Of a stretch of 64,000 nt of DNA, positions 11,801-21,700 are shown in pieces. Every line of letters starts with the position of its first letter. Within the stretch, counting starts at the first letter, position 1. The notes beneath the pieces were generated by a model that was given only the letters and a program-made list of their open reading frames with translations, was not told the origin of the DNA and ran no database searches. The DNA comes from Struthidea cinerea (lineage: Eukaryota > Chordata > Aves > Passeriformes > Corcoracidae): the NCBI GenBank assembly GCA_013397865.1, contig VZTI01000412.1:1188492-1252491 (forward strand), written 5' to 3'. Position numbers and translations under genes: made by a program.

Positions 11801-14800
11801 AAGACTAGAAAAAAAGGACATCTAGAACACCTCAGAACTAGACCACCCCAGATCCAGGCTGCCCAACTCAACAAGATCTTCACAAACTGGGAAAGCAATA
11901 GGAAGAAAAATCTAGCTGAGCTAGATAACTTGATTTCAGACAATGACATCTAGCCAGTTTTAAACTGAATTCCTTTTAAAAAAGGAGTCTAGGGAAACTG
12001 AAAAGAGTTCAGTAGATAGCACTAGGAGTTGCAAGAGATCTAGAAATCCTCAGCTTTGCCTAGTGAAAAAGAAAGAGGAAAGTGAGGGAGAACATCACAC
12101 CCAGTGAGCACCTGCCTGCCATGTCCACCAGGAGAGGGCAACTGTCTGGTTTTCATCAAAAGAACATTGCAAAGAAATACCAATTCCTACCCCCACCCCT
12201 CCTGGCCAAACTAAGCACAATTACAGGTAATTGCTGAACACACATACTTTAAACCCAGGTTAAACAGATGTCTCTTAACTTGAAGTGCTTTAGTGGAAGG
12301 GTGGGACCAACCATTTGGCAAGATCCTGGTGCCTTTAGTGCTGCTTCAGTTACTGCAGGTACAAATAGTGATTGTTTTTTAGGTTCTCTGGAGAAAGAAA
12401 ATCAAGAAGGTAGAGAATACAACCTAGCAGCAATAAACACAGTAATTAAATCCATGATCTCCTTCAGTGACATTCACAGTAACATGGCAGCAGACTCTAT
12501 GCCTGCAATGGCATCTTCCTTCTTGCATCTGCACGAACAACCATACCATGCCCACAGACTCGAATTGGCAATGACTTCTCTCTTAAATAACTAATGCAAA
12601 TTTAGTAGCCAAATGCATCTGACTTTTTCAGAATCACTGAGAAATACCATTTTGTAGATGAGAGATCACAATCTTGCTATCTACTCGACGGAAGTTTCTC
12701 TGGTAACAAAGTTAAATATTTCCAAAACAATTCTCTCTAAATATGGGTACAATTTATTGGCGGTGTTTTCAAATTAGACAAAATAAGCACCAGTGCAACA
12801 GTCGGATACCGCTGTGCACAACACAGGGGATTTAATATGGAAAAATAGAGTGTGTATATCACTAACAGTAAAATAGGAATGATACTGCCATGATTCATCG
12901 ACCGAAGATTTCCGACTAGCATTTACAATGGGCTTGATGCTAAAACCCTCAGACCTTTCTTTGGAAAGTGCCTCTGAAATATTCTGAAGTATGCTTTTTA
13001 TAAATTGCACAGCATTTTAAAAAACACACTGCCCTTATAAGGCCTTCAGGCATGAAACTTCCAGTTACTATAAAATCCAGCTTACACATGTAAAACCGTA
13101 TCAAGAGGACCAAAATTAGCAAAACGTTTAGAAGTTTTCACTGACACCACATTTGTGAGTGGGACATCGTTATTTTCAGTAGTTTTTTTAAAAATTGGTA
13201 CTTTAATGAATACCACCTGCAGTACTCGTATTCTCTGAAGAATCAGGTTCAAGAAAGGTACCACCTGGCACCGAAAAAGCTCATGAAGCTTTGCAGTGGT
13301 GTGTAAGTGGCTTGAAACATGCTAACCCAGCATGAGAACATGGTCTGGTATCCTCACATGGTGGCTTCTGGACTATGCACTAGACACAGCCTCTTCTCCA
13401 GAATAATCAGTCAAATAAGCCACTGAATTTTGTATTATGTAGTGCAAAAAGGACCCACTTCAATGGGATTAAGAACAACCCCTTGAAATACTCCCAGAAC
13501 CAAGAGAATTGATCCAAGTGATACAATCTCTCTCTCATTCTCCCTCCACCCACACAGGAGGGAGGATATGATGTCCTTCCTTGTGGGCTGAAAATTCTGC
13601 ACAGGGACCAAGATCTACAGAAGATAGGTGCCAAAACAATCGGCAGTGGTCCTACTTGTGGATCCAAACTCTAAAGTCTACTGTAAGAATATAACTTCCC
13701 TCCCTCACAGGTGATGCCAGGTGCCTGCACAGTAAAATGGTGAGGGTCACATTGGTGCTTCAGATAAACCATCCAGAGAAGCAAAGTGATCGCCCTCAGA
13801 TTCTCAAGATATCCAGACCTGGTGCAGTGTTCAAGACTAAACCTTACCAGGCACATTATGAGAAAGCACTTCTATACCTGAATGCAGCTGAAGGTCTTCC
13901 AAGATAAAAGTGCTTCAGCTGCTGACACATCACCTGGGCAGCTGTCCATCCATCCTGTCCCTCCTCCCTTGGCAAGGAGGAACAGCAGGAAAAGGAACAA
14001 ACAGTGCCCTTGATACAACACATCTGGAAAAATCTCCCTGTAGATATAGACTGGCATTCCAATGACCACCTTGAATGGCAAAACCCTGCATTGCTTTTGT
14101 GGGCAAAAGGATCAAAGCTGGATCAATAAGAACAACAAAAAATGACTGTGTTTATTCAAGACAATAGATAGTGAAAAAAGCCTCACTGGTTCACACCTTA
14201 AAAGGTGCTGGTCATCTGCTCAGACTGCCAGCCAGAGGAACTTACTGAGAATACAAAGCTTAAAATCTCTCCTGATGCTGAAGTAATTAAAAACGTAAAA
14301 TTATCTGACATTTCTTTAGCCAAAATCACTCCCTGTTCAACTATAACAAGTTAGCATCAAGACCTTTTCGTCATCAGGCTAAAAAAAAATGGGGTTTGTT
14401 TCACATCGCTGTAAGGGTTAAAACCACCATAGTGTTGCCCTTACTGCTGCAAACAGCTCCCACTGGCAGAATCTCTGTGAGCATAATCTGTTACAAGATG
14501 AGAAAGTGTTTCTGAATAACAACCACTTTTTCAGCAATGAAGATTTCCATGCAGAAACCATGGCACGTGTGAGAGAAAGGGCAGCAGATAACGAGATTTT
14601 GCTGACGTTTCATCACCACAAGGACAGACTCAGGCACAAGTGAGAGAGAGCACTTGATTCTCTTGTAAGGGCAAGATGTGATGCACAGGTTGGTCTGTCT
14701 GCTGCCACTACCCTGCATCGATGCTCGGCCGTCTCCTTTTCCTGCTCTCAGTCCCTCAGGAACTGCTCCAGTCCTATCTGTCTGGCCTGAGCAGCTCAAT

Positions 14801-15895
14801 ACGTCACCCTGTCTACCAGCAACGAAAGTGCAGCATATCCTGAAATCGGGGCACGCGGTCAAACGTGCCCAATCAGTAGGCACACTCGTCTGAGGGGAAT
14901 AGGGTTATGAGGCCACAGATTTCAGAATCTAGGTGGTAGGGATGATCCATTATTCCTCAAAGAAATTCCTCGGAAAAAAACAGGTGAGTATCTGTTTCCC
15001 TCTCTCAGCATAATGGTATCACCTTCCACCGGGCTCAGATATTGGCAGAAGCAGTGTGTAACATACATGGCTGTTGCCAAAGTACATCCCAGGGCTGCAC
15101 AGCCATCTCTGTACCACAGCAATCAATTGTGCCTGCCGCAGCAGCCCATCTGCTCTGCTCCCTCCGTAGCACAGTAACACACACGCTGTGCCCACGCTGC
15201 TGCGGAGCTCACCGGGGCACAGCAGTGCAGGGCAGTCCCAGCCATGCTGACAACCTCACCCTGCCCACAGATATTAAACCAGCTGAGGAACGTACATTCC
15301 TCCTCCCTATGCAGCACGCAGCATATATAAAAATACATTAGAAGATTGACACAGGTTAAAGGGAAACCTAAAATATGTGTATTGATGATGTGCTGCATCT
15401 ATGATGTCGTGCACGTACAGCATTATACAGGCAATTCCACTTAAGTGTTCATTTCCCACATAATCTGTTCAATTTAGCTGCACTGAATGACATGCACATT
15501 GTAATCCAGCATCAAGCACTGCCTCCCATTCACTCCCCACACAGCTACAAACACAGAATGTGCACACAACTAGTGCTCTGGTACAGTACGTGACCGAACA
15601 CAAAACACACTCATGACAAGCAGCAATCCTCCCCCAGCCCAGGCACACGAGGCAGCCCTTACACTTAGCACCTACAGAAAGCACACAAAGAACACACCCC
15701 ACAAACAACATCTCTACCATCTCCCTCCTGTAAATCCCCCTAAGTTCAAGCAAAGGCAACGGAGAAGGCAACACAGGCAAGCAGCACACGCAGCCCCATC
15801 CCTCAGCACCCCACCACCAGCTCCATCATGCTGACAGAATTACACATGCCACTATGCGGAATATAAAACACCCCACCACTGCAGACAGATGTTAG
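5861..15895 (-). other. NAV2 intron 1, main body; no gene seen
   Basis: Ten kilobases of AT-rich intronic sequence with strikingly few recognisable repeats: no CR1 end, tRNA or LTR was noticed. Open frames are below about 130 codons and have no recognisable domain. The stretch around 7300-7520 looks like a possible regulatory element and is entered separately. Another long unique stretch at about 10905-11100 has no supporting motif. I looked for the NAV2 CH-domain exon (YTDWANHYL) on the minus strand and did not find it. Confidence 0.5.
7300..7520. promoter_or_regulatory. Candidate conserved enhancer in NAV2 intron 1 (inferred)
   Basis: A unique-looking stretch with clustered motifs: CATTAATTATTG (homeodomain type) near 7444, an E-box CAGCTG (7463-7468), and two TCF/LEF cores in opposite orientation, ATCAAAGG (7471-7478) and GATCTTTG (7487-7494). 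A small inverted repeat, ACGGA/TCCGT, lies at 7413-7428. Motif density alone is weak evidence. Confidence 0.2.
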
Positions 15896-15912
15896 CACAC
15901 ACACACACACAC
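15896..15912 (+). repeat. (CA)n microsatellite
   Basis: Eight and a half CA units about 110 bases inside intron 1 from the NAV2 donor, in a generally CAC-rich stretch (about 15470-15960) with several CACACA islands. Confidence 0.9.
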
Positions 15913-16012
15913 GCACATCCCTTCTCACACTGCTATTTACCCCAGAAAACCTGCTGCACACTCTCAGGACAGAAATAAATTCTCACATACACCTCCCCAG
16001 CATTTGGTGCCT

Positions 16013-16021
16013 GCTAACCTG
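16013..16021 (-). other. NAV2: 5' splice site of the NAV2 first coding exon
   Basis: On the minus strand the exon ends in CAG (16021-16019) and the intron starts GTTAGC (16018-16013). The GT is invariant and CAG|GT fits the exon side of the consensus; T at +3 is weaker than the usual purine. Placement rests on the protein: residues up to VENGFDTQ match NAV2, and the read-through beyond (VSRHQML) does not. Confidence 0.88.
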
Positions 16022-16276
16022 TGTGTCAAATCCATTTTCTACCGAGCTACTCTTCCTTGCTGGGAGGCCATCTCCTGCGTTTTCTTGTCCATTGGAAGAC
16101 TTGAGAGGAATCTGGCTGGAATACAATGGCTTCGTCACCTCCACCTTGTTCCCAAACTTCAGGTAACAGGGCTGTGGGATGGTCCTGGCCGTTGGGACAT
16201 GCAGGATTGGAGCAGCGCTGTGTACGGGTTTAGGTAGTCCCGATTTCATTTTGGAGGCTACCAGGATGGCTGGCAT
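16019..16276 (-). CDS. NAV2: NAV2 first coding exon (neuron navigator 2, N-terminus; partial CDS)
   Basis: Neuron navigator 2 is a large cytoskeleton-associated protein (N-terminal calponin-homology domain, coiled coils, C-terminal AAA+ ATPase) that acts on microtubules and actin in neurite outgrowth and is induced by retinoic acid in mammals. Seen here: 86 codons on the minus strand starting MPAILVASKMKSGLPKPVHS, with AAPILHVP and CYLKFGNKVEV in the middle and ending SSVENGFDTQ. I recognise this as the N-terminal leader of the long NAV2 isoform; the paralogue NAV3 has a similar but distinct leader. The exon ends after the CAG codon for Gln86 in phase 0 with a GT donor. In the family the next residues are IYTDWANHYL, opening the CH domain; that exon is not in the window. 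The start is the first ATG after an in-frame TAG at 16373-16375 and has A at -3. The leader is disordered, so this exon alone carries no catalytic domain. Confidence 0.94.
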
Positions 16277-16394
16277 TTTCTCTTTCTGCTCTCCTAACAC
16301 GTTTCTGTCAGCAGCAGCAACAGCAGAGACAGCAGGCAGGGAGAGAGAAAAGGACACGCTGGGGAAGCTGTTCTACTCTGAAGCAGCCTGGTCA
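16277..16394 (-). other. NAV2: Proximal 5' untranslated region of NAV2
   Basis: Sequence immediately 5' of the NAV2 ATG on the minus strand. The reading frame stays open for 32 codons upstream of the ATG but contains no ATG, only a GTG at 16357, and closes at an in-frame TAG (16375-16373). The stretch is therefore leader, not an N-terminal extension. It has a purine-rich part just before the start codon and a GCT/CAG-rich run at about 16311-16335. A CTGCAG at 16400-16395, a possible acceptor behind a long pyrimidine tract, could mark its 5' splice boundary, giving an exon start at 16394. If that site is not used, the leader continues further upstream. Confidence 0.6.
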
Positions 16395-16448
16395 CTGCAG
16401 AGATCTCCAAAATCAGCTTAGAATTTAAAATCAACAATAAAACCAATT

Positions 16449-16515
16449 AAAAAAAAAAAAAAAACTTAAAAGAAAAAGGAAAGGAAAAAAGAAAAAAAGA
16501 AAAAAAGAAAAAAAC
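16449..16515 (-). repeat. Long A/G purine tract (pyrimidine tract on the NAV2 sense strand)
   Basis: A run of about 67 bases that is almost all A and G on the plus strand: a poly-A block at 16449-16464, then repeated A(6-8)G units. In the NAV2 direction it reads as T(6-8)C repeats followed within 120 bases by AG dinucleotides (TTTTAAG, TTCTAAG, CTCTGCAG). It could be the polypyrimidine tract of a 3' splice site of a 5'-UTR intron, or simply a degraded poly-A/T microsatellite. Confidence 0.6.
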
Positions 16516-16742
16516 CACACCACTTTCAGCCTAAAATATTGCCCAGCTTTATGCCAGCCTTCCACCTGTTTCCTCTAATTTTATTTTCAGTTCTTTACCA
16601 CTGTCCTCTTTCCTATTTCTGCTCTGTAACTTGCTCCTTCCTTTCTCTATCTGACTCCTGCAATTTTCTTGCCTGGAAACGAGAGACTTTCACTCCATTA
16701 TCTTGTCACTGCATCTCCAAAGTGAGGCAGCCTTTGGAATTT

Positions 16743-16759
16743 AAAAAAAAAAAAAAAAA
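16743..16759 (+). repeat. Poly-A run
   Basis: Seventeen consecutive A between the NAV2 leader and the CpG island. No retroposon body is recognisable next to it. Confidence 0.9.
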
Positions 16760-17100
16760 GGAACCTGCTGCTGCATATGCTTCTCCTTCCGTACGCACTA
16801 GAGAGTGAGCGAGCAGGATTTCCAGCTTAAGATGTCTTTCTTCAGTCTTAGCCAAGAAGCAGATGTAGCTCAGTGTGTTAATGACTGATGCCCTTGGATA
16901 CGAGCCTTAGAGAATCAAGCTTCTTAAGCCTAAAGAGCTGTGAACAGGACAACGATGCCGGAGCAGGAGAAACGTCCACTGACAGCGATTTTAAATCAAA
17001 ATATGTCAGTGGCCACAAAATCTCCCGGCTCCCCCAGTGCTGAGCATAAAAAGCTGAAGGGGGTGGGAAAAAAAATTAAAAATGAAAGCGATTCAGCTGT

Positions 17101-17465
17101 GAGAGGGAAGGGACAGCAGCCGGCAGCTCATGCTCCCTCCCGCAGTGGAGCGGGCTCCCGCCCGGCGCTGCTCGGCGCATCCCGGGGGGGCCGGGACCAG
17201 CCGGGCGGGAGGCGGCGGCTGCCCGGCCCCGCCGGCACCGAGCGGGCAGGGCGGGGCGGGCCCCGGATTGGTCCTGCCCGCTCCGAGCAGGAACAAAAAA
17301 AAATAAATAAAACAGCGAAGAAATCTCTCCCTCTCTCCGCAGGGGGAGGAGCGGCCTCGGCTCCCGCGGAGGGCAGGGAGACCCGCGGGGCGGAGGGGTC
17401 TGGAGGGATGCGCCGGGCGCTGGAGGGATGCTCCGGGGACGCGGCACGGAGCGAGCCGTGGACCG
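17101..17465 (-). promoter_or_regulatory. NAV2: CpG island, probable promoter of the NAV2 MPAILVASKM isoform
   Basis: The densest CpG stretch of the window: by hand count about 40 CpG dinucleotides in about 365 bp, in otherwise AT-rich and CpG-poor sequence. It is broken by one A-rich interval at 17294-17310. It sits about 0.8-1.2 kb upstream of the NAV2 start codon in the transcription direction, the usual place for a CpG-island promoter of a developmental gene. It contains a CCAAT box and GC boxes. The transcription start cannot be placed from sequence alone, and a 5'-UTR intron between island and coding exon is possible. Open frames on both strands across the island are expected from stop-poor GC-rich DNA and are not taken as genes. 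Confidence 0.75.
17249..17271 (-). promoter_or_regulatory. CCAAT box with adjacent GC boxes
   Basis: On the minus strand the order is CCAAT (17271-17267), then CCCGCCCCGCCC (17260-17249), the arrangement of NF-Y and Sp/KLF sites in many CpG-island promoters. The CCAAT box reads forward in the NAV2 direction, so a start site some tens of bases on, around 17150-17210, would be typical. That last step is inference. Confidence 0.5.
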
Positions 17466-17925
17466 GTTTCTTTTTGAAATTTGAAAAAAAAAATAAAATT
17501 CAAATCAAAACACCTGGAGGTGACTCATTGTTCGTGGCTGTTCGGGAAGAACTCCCGCTGCCAGCATCAACAGGAATTTGAATAAGCACAGTGAGTAATC
17601 CGGCCCTATTATAGTAACACTTGGCTTTGGGGAGGCTTTCAGTGCCGCAGGTTCCTCCTCACGCTGCTCTGTGGGTGCCAGGATCCGCTACAACCCCCGA
17701 ATCCCCCATTCCCGTCCATCCTGACACATTTCAGAGCTGCACATGTTCCTCTTCCTGCGCACACCTGCACCATCCTGGACAGCGGAAGATTATCAGTGTG
17801 CAAATCGAGGCACCAAGAGATGCCTTCAGACTGTGGGAGGGGGCTCAGCATCGGGATATGCAGTACCACAGTGCCCAATTTTCAGCTGGTCTGTAAGGGC
17901 AGGCAAAGGCTTTGACTTATCCCCC
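17466..17925. other. Flank of the NAV2 promoter, 5' side; no gene seen
   Basis: Sequence 5' of the CpG island in the NAV2 direction. CpG content falls off quickly after about 17550. GTGAGT at 17591-17596 could be a plus-strand splice donor of a divergent transcript, but nothing else supports one. Confidence 0.4.
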
Positions 17926-18376
17926 ACTACAAGAAAGACACTGAGGGGCTGGAATGAGTCCAGAGAAGGGAACGAAGCTGGGAATGGAGCACAAGGCTGA
18001 TGAGAAGTGGCTGAGGGAGCTTGGCGGGCCCAGTCTGGAGAAAGGGAGGCTCAGGGGGGACCTTCTGGCTCTCTACAGCTCCCTGGAAGGAGATTGTCAT
18101 CAGGCGGGAGTCGGGCTCTGCTCCCACGTTACAAGTGACAGGAGGAGAGGAAATGGCCTCAAGTTGTGCCAGGGGATGTTTAGATCAGATATTAGGAAAA
18201 ATTTCTTCACAGAAAGGATTGTCAGGCATTGGAACAAGCTGCTCAGGGAAGTGTTCAAAAAACGCATGGATATGGCACTTGGGGACATGGTTTAGGGGTA
18301 GTATGGCAGTGCTGGGCTAACAGTTGGATTTGATGATCTTGCAGGTCTTTTCCAGCCTTAACAATTCTATGATTAT
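17926..18376 (+). mobile_element. CR1 LINE 3' fragment
   Basis: Begins with TACAAGAAAGACACTGAGGG-like sequence, continues GTCCAGAGAAGGGAACGAAG, the ORF2 C-terminal segment (ATTAGGAAAAATTTCTTCAC, GGCATTGGAACAAGCTGCTC), and ends GGATTTGATGATCTTGCAGG then ACAATTCTATGATTATA. The orientation is plus, opposite to NAV2, and it lies within 500 bp of the CpG island. Confidence 0.92.
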
Positions 18377-18599
18377 AGGGATCACAGAATCAGAGTAACA
18401 TCCACAAAAGCAACATGAGACATGGAAGCAAAAGGTGCATTTAAATCACATCCTCATCACAGTCCCAGTTAATTGCTTTATTTCCCGAGTAGGGTCGCTT
18501 CCTTCAGCTCCTTATTCCCACCTCATCCACTCCCCAAATACTGAACCCCTAAACCACTGCCTGGGTGGAAAGGACAAGAGAGATCCCAGCAAGGAGAGA

Positions 18600-18724
18600 G
18601 TGGTTTGGGTTGGAAGGGATCTTAAAGATCATCCAATTCCAACCCCGCTGCCATGGGGAGGGACACCTTCCACTAGCCCATCCAACCCGGCCTTGAACAC
18701 TTCCAGGGATGCGGCATCCAGAGA
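18600..18724 (-). mobile_element. CR1 LINE 3' fragment, minus orientation
   Basis: Starts GTGGTTTGGGTTGGAAGGGA, then CTTAAAGATCATCCAATTCC and GCCTTGAACACTTCCAGGGA, which is the reverse complement of a standard CR1 3' end. It faces the copy at 17926-18376 tail to tail, about 220 bp apart, and is a different subtype, so the two are separate insertions. Confidence 0.9.
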
Positions 18725-21700
18725 AGCAATGAACCTACACTTGAGGTATTTGAAATACACACTGGGTGAAGCTCCTCAGCAGGACAGAGGAAGCGCAGCC
18801 CCACTGGCCCTGCCCCATCCAGGCTGTGAGCAGTGCTCAGGGAAGGAAGGCTCAATCATGCTCAGTCACTCATGTCAAGGGGAGCTGGGACCTGCCTATT
18901 TATTGAGGAAGTTTTAAAGGTGCAAACCTCAGGTTTTTAGATCTGAGACTCTTTCAGATAGAAAAATGAGGCATTTCTTGGATTGTATTGTAGGTGTCTC
19001 CAAGATGAAGACAGCATTGATGGATCCTTCTGCAAATGTCATCTTCAATGACTGACCCAAGGTTACACAGTGACTTAAGTGGCAGAACTAAAAATTAAAG
19101 TCAGAAATTGTGCTCTATTTATTATAAAGTACTATTCTTCCTCAACGTTGCAATGTGAAATGTAATTCAAGTTCCCACAGTACACATAAAGCTCACATGC
19201 TGAGTTTTGGCTGTTGCTGGGATTTTTCAGCACACCTTCTTTCGCAAGTACCAGTTCTGCAGGCTGTTTTGTAGTAACTACAAAAGGGCAAATTTTATGG
19301 TAGCTGGTTTTTTTAAGTAACTGCTTCCACCTCAATCTCTTTATCCACCAATTTCAGATGGAAAAATACACATCCCTCTTCATCCATCTCATTGAGATCC
19401 CACCGAGACAAATCGTCTAACGTTCTGTCCTAACTGTGCACGATGTCAGCTTAAACACAGCTATAAAGAAAATTTCAAAACCCTACAGTTCAATAAAGAA
19501 GGTAAATTTACCACTTGAGAGGACTGGTAGTCCTTGGAGCAGAAATGTGTCAAATGCTCCAACACCATTTCCATCGTTCCATGCTGAGAACTCAGCCTTG
19601 CTGGCTAAGAGAAGGTTGGGCTCCAGTATGAACATCTTGAAAAAGATCCAGGCCTGAAAACCAGGCTAATTTTAGGTCTGTAATAAAATATAGTAAGGTT
19701 TAAAAGCTATTAGAAGATCTAACTGACAGCTTTATGTTCTGTTCTTCTAACACTTACACGTTTTATGAGGTTCAGGCCACCAATCTCTGCTGCACCCAAC
19801 TTGCCAGTTTTTGTTGTTCTGTTTTTGTCTTGGAAAACTGGCTAGGATACAGGATACCAAAACAGCCACAAAGTTGATTTGACCAAAAGAAAAGGATTCC
19901 TTTCACTGTTCCTTTAACAATTATGGAATCTGATCCTTTGATGATGGTGGATTGAATATTCCACAGTTCCTCTGGACACTAAAGGGAATCTTACTGATTT
20001 CTCAGGGTGCAGTCCTGCCTACTGAGAATGATGTATTCTGAATACACTCAGTCTATGATCCTGACAGTTATTTTGCCAAATCAATGAAATGGACACATTC
20101 TTCACCAAAGCTTTAATGTGAATTCCTGGTAACACATTTGAAGAGTGACCTAGAGTTACTGCTTCTCTCACGGATTCAGTTTGCATCTAATAATCCTTTG
20201 TCATCTAAAACCTGGGGGAGTTTTTATGTTATACAGATTTTGCTTTATATATCTAAACAGCACAGCATAATGGCACTGAAATGCAAACTGCTGTATCCAG
20301 TGGCAGTGCAGTCACACCATGAGATCATAAATTACATCACATTACAGGCATTATGTGCAAAGATGGGCAACATCAATTCTGGTCTGTCTTTGGATGTGAC
20401 TAGTCTTTGGGTTGTCTGGATTTTTTTGTTTCGGTTTTGAGTTGTTTTTGTTGTTGCTATTTTTTAATAAATTCATTTTTATCTGTTTTTAAGGCTAGGA
20501 TTTTTAAAAGAAACTACTTCTCTTGGACAGTCAAAGGGATCTGAGAACCTGTCTCTTATCTTCTTTGAAAAGCCCAACCAGTTTTCCCTTCCCCTGTTTT
20601 GAATCACCCAAATTTCTGTGACTAAACTAGAGGTAATCTTAAAAAGGAGGCAAATTATCTGAAAAAGCAAGAGCTTCATTCCTTCCCAGAAATATTGGAT
20701 AAGCCTCTGAACAGGAGAAATTCCCTTGCATCTTTAAGTCTGATGAGTGTCTTTGCCTGAATAACCACAACATCCCCCCTTATCTGCCCGTAGTCCAGGG
20801 AGCATCCACCCACTCCCCAAATGGGGGAATATGGAAGGAAAAATGCTATCAATGAGCACTTTACTTCCCTGTTAGAAAAAAAAAACCCCAAACACAATGA
20901 AACCACAATAAACCCTACTGATTTGGCTTACACAGCTGATCTTGAAGCTCAGGAAGTATCACTGCTTTGGACTCAAGCTGCGGCTGCTCAGCACCATGTC
21001 GTGTCAACTCCAGTGCCAAGACTCTGGTGTGGAGAACTGGCTTAATACTCTCAAAATTTTAGTGAGCAGACTCATGTGAACTCAAGAACTTAACACATCA
21101 GAGGAAACTGTTTGAATGCCCTGTAGTTCAAGAGCTTGTAGGCAAGTCAGCACATTGCCCAAAACAAAGCCAGCAAACAGAACAAAAGCCCAGGGCTGAC
21201 TGCTCTTGAACAGATGATCTTTATGAATGAGATGAACGTTTCTGGAACAGTGAAACCATTGCAGCTGCCTCCACAGCTCACACACTACCAACTAACAACA
21301 GAACAGGGTCTCTACACCCAAGTGGAAAGAAAATGCCTGTATGGATTGCATGTGGGTATTGCAAGTAAAATTAAAAGCTTGATGAAATGTAGCAAAAGAT
21401 CAGAGAATCAGACCTTCCTTTCAACTCGTGGTTAATATTCATCCTCAACGAAGCCAAATGTTACATTAGCCCAAATGGAAAAACCATGTAGAATTATGCT
21501 ATCAATTAGATACACCTCATTAGCTGGTGTGGTGATTCAGAACTGCTGATGGAACTGAACTCGAGGCTTGAAAATACCTTGATCAACGCTATCCTCGGCT
21601 TTTAGGCACTAAGGATGTACCTGCAATATCCCAGAAAAATCGTTTCAAGCCGAGGTGAATATCCCTAAAATGTCACCACACACTGTCAGAATCAGAGGGC

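Noticed and set aside
1..16018. NAV2 exon 2 (CH domain start, IYTDWANHYL)
   Set aside because: I searched the minus-strand translations in this part and saw no match, so it must lie beyond the left edge.
16277..16357. N-terminal extension of NAV2 from an upstream GTG
   Set aside because: No ATG in the extension, and the known NAV2 leader begins at the ATG at 16276. Kept only as a low-interest finding.
16862..16935. tRNA-Ala-like start GATGTAGCTCAGTG
   Set aside because: Only about 14 bases resemble a tRNA A-box region; there is no B-box, no anticodon arm and no acceptor pairing.
16940..17581. 213-codon plus-strand open frame across the CpG island
   Set aside because: Opposite strand to NAV2, low-complexity Gly/Arg/Ala composition typical of GC-rich stop-poor DNA, and no recognisable domain.
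18435..18917. 160-codon plus-strand open frame
   Set aside because: It runs straight through a minus-orientation CR1 fragment, so it is an artefact of repeat sequence.
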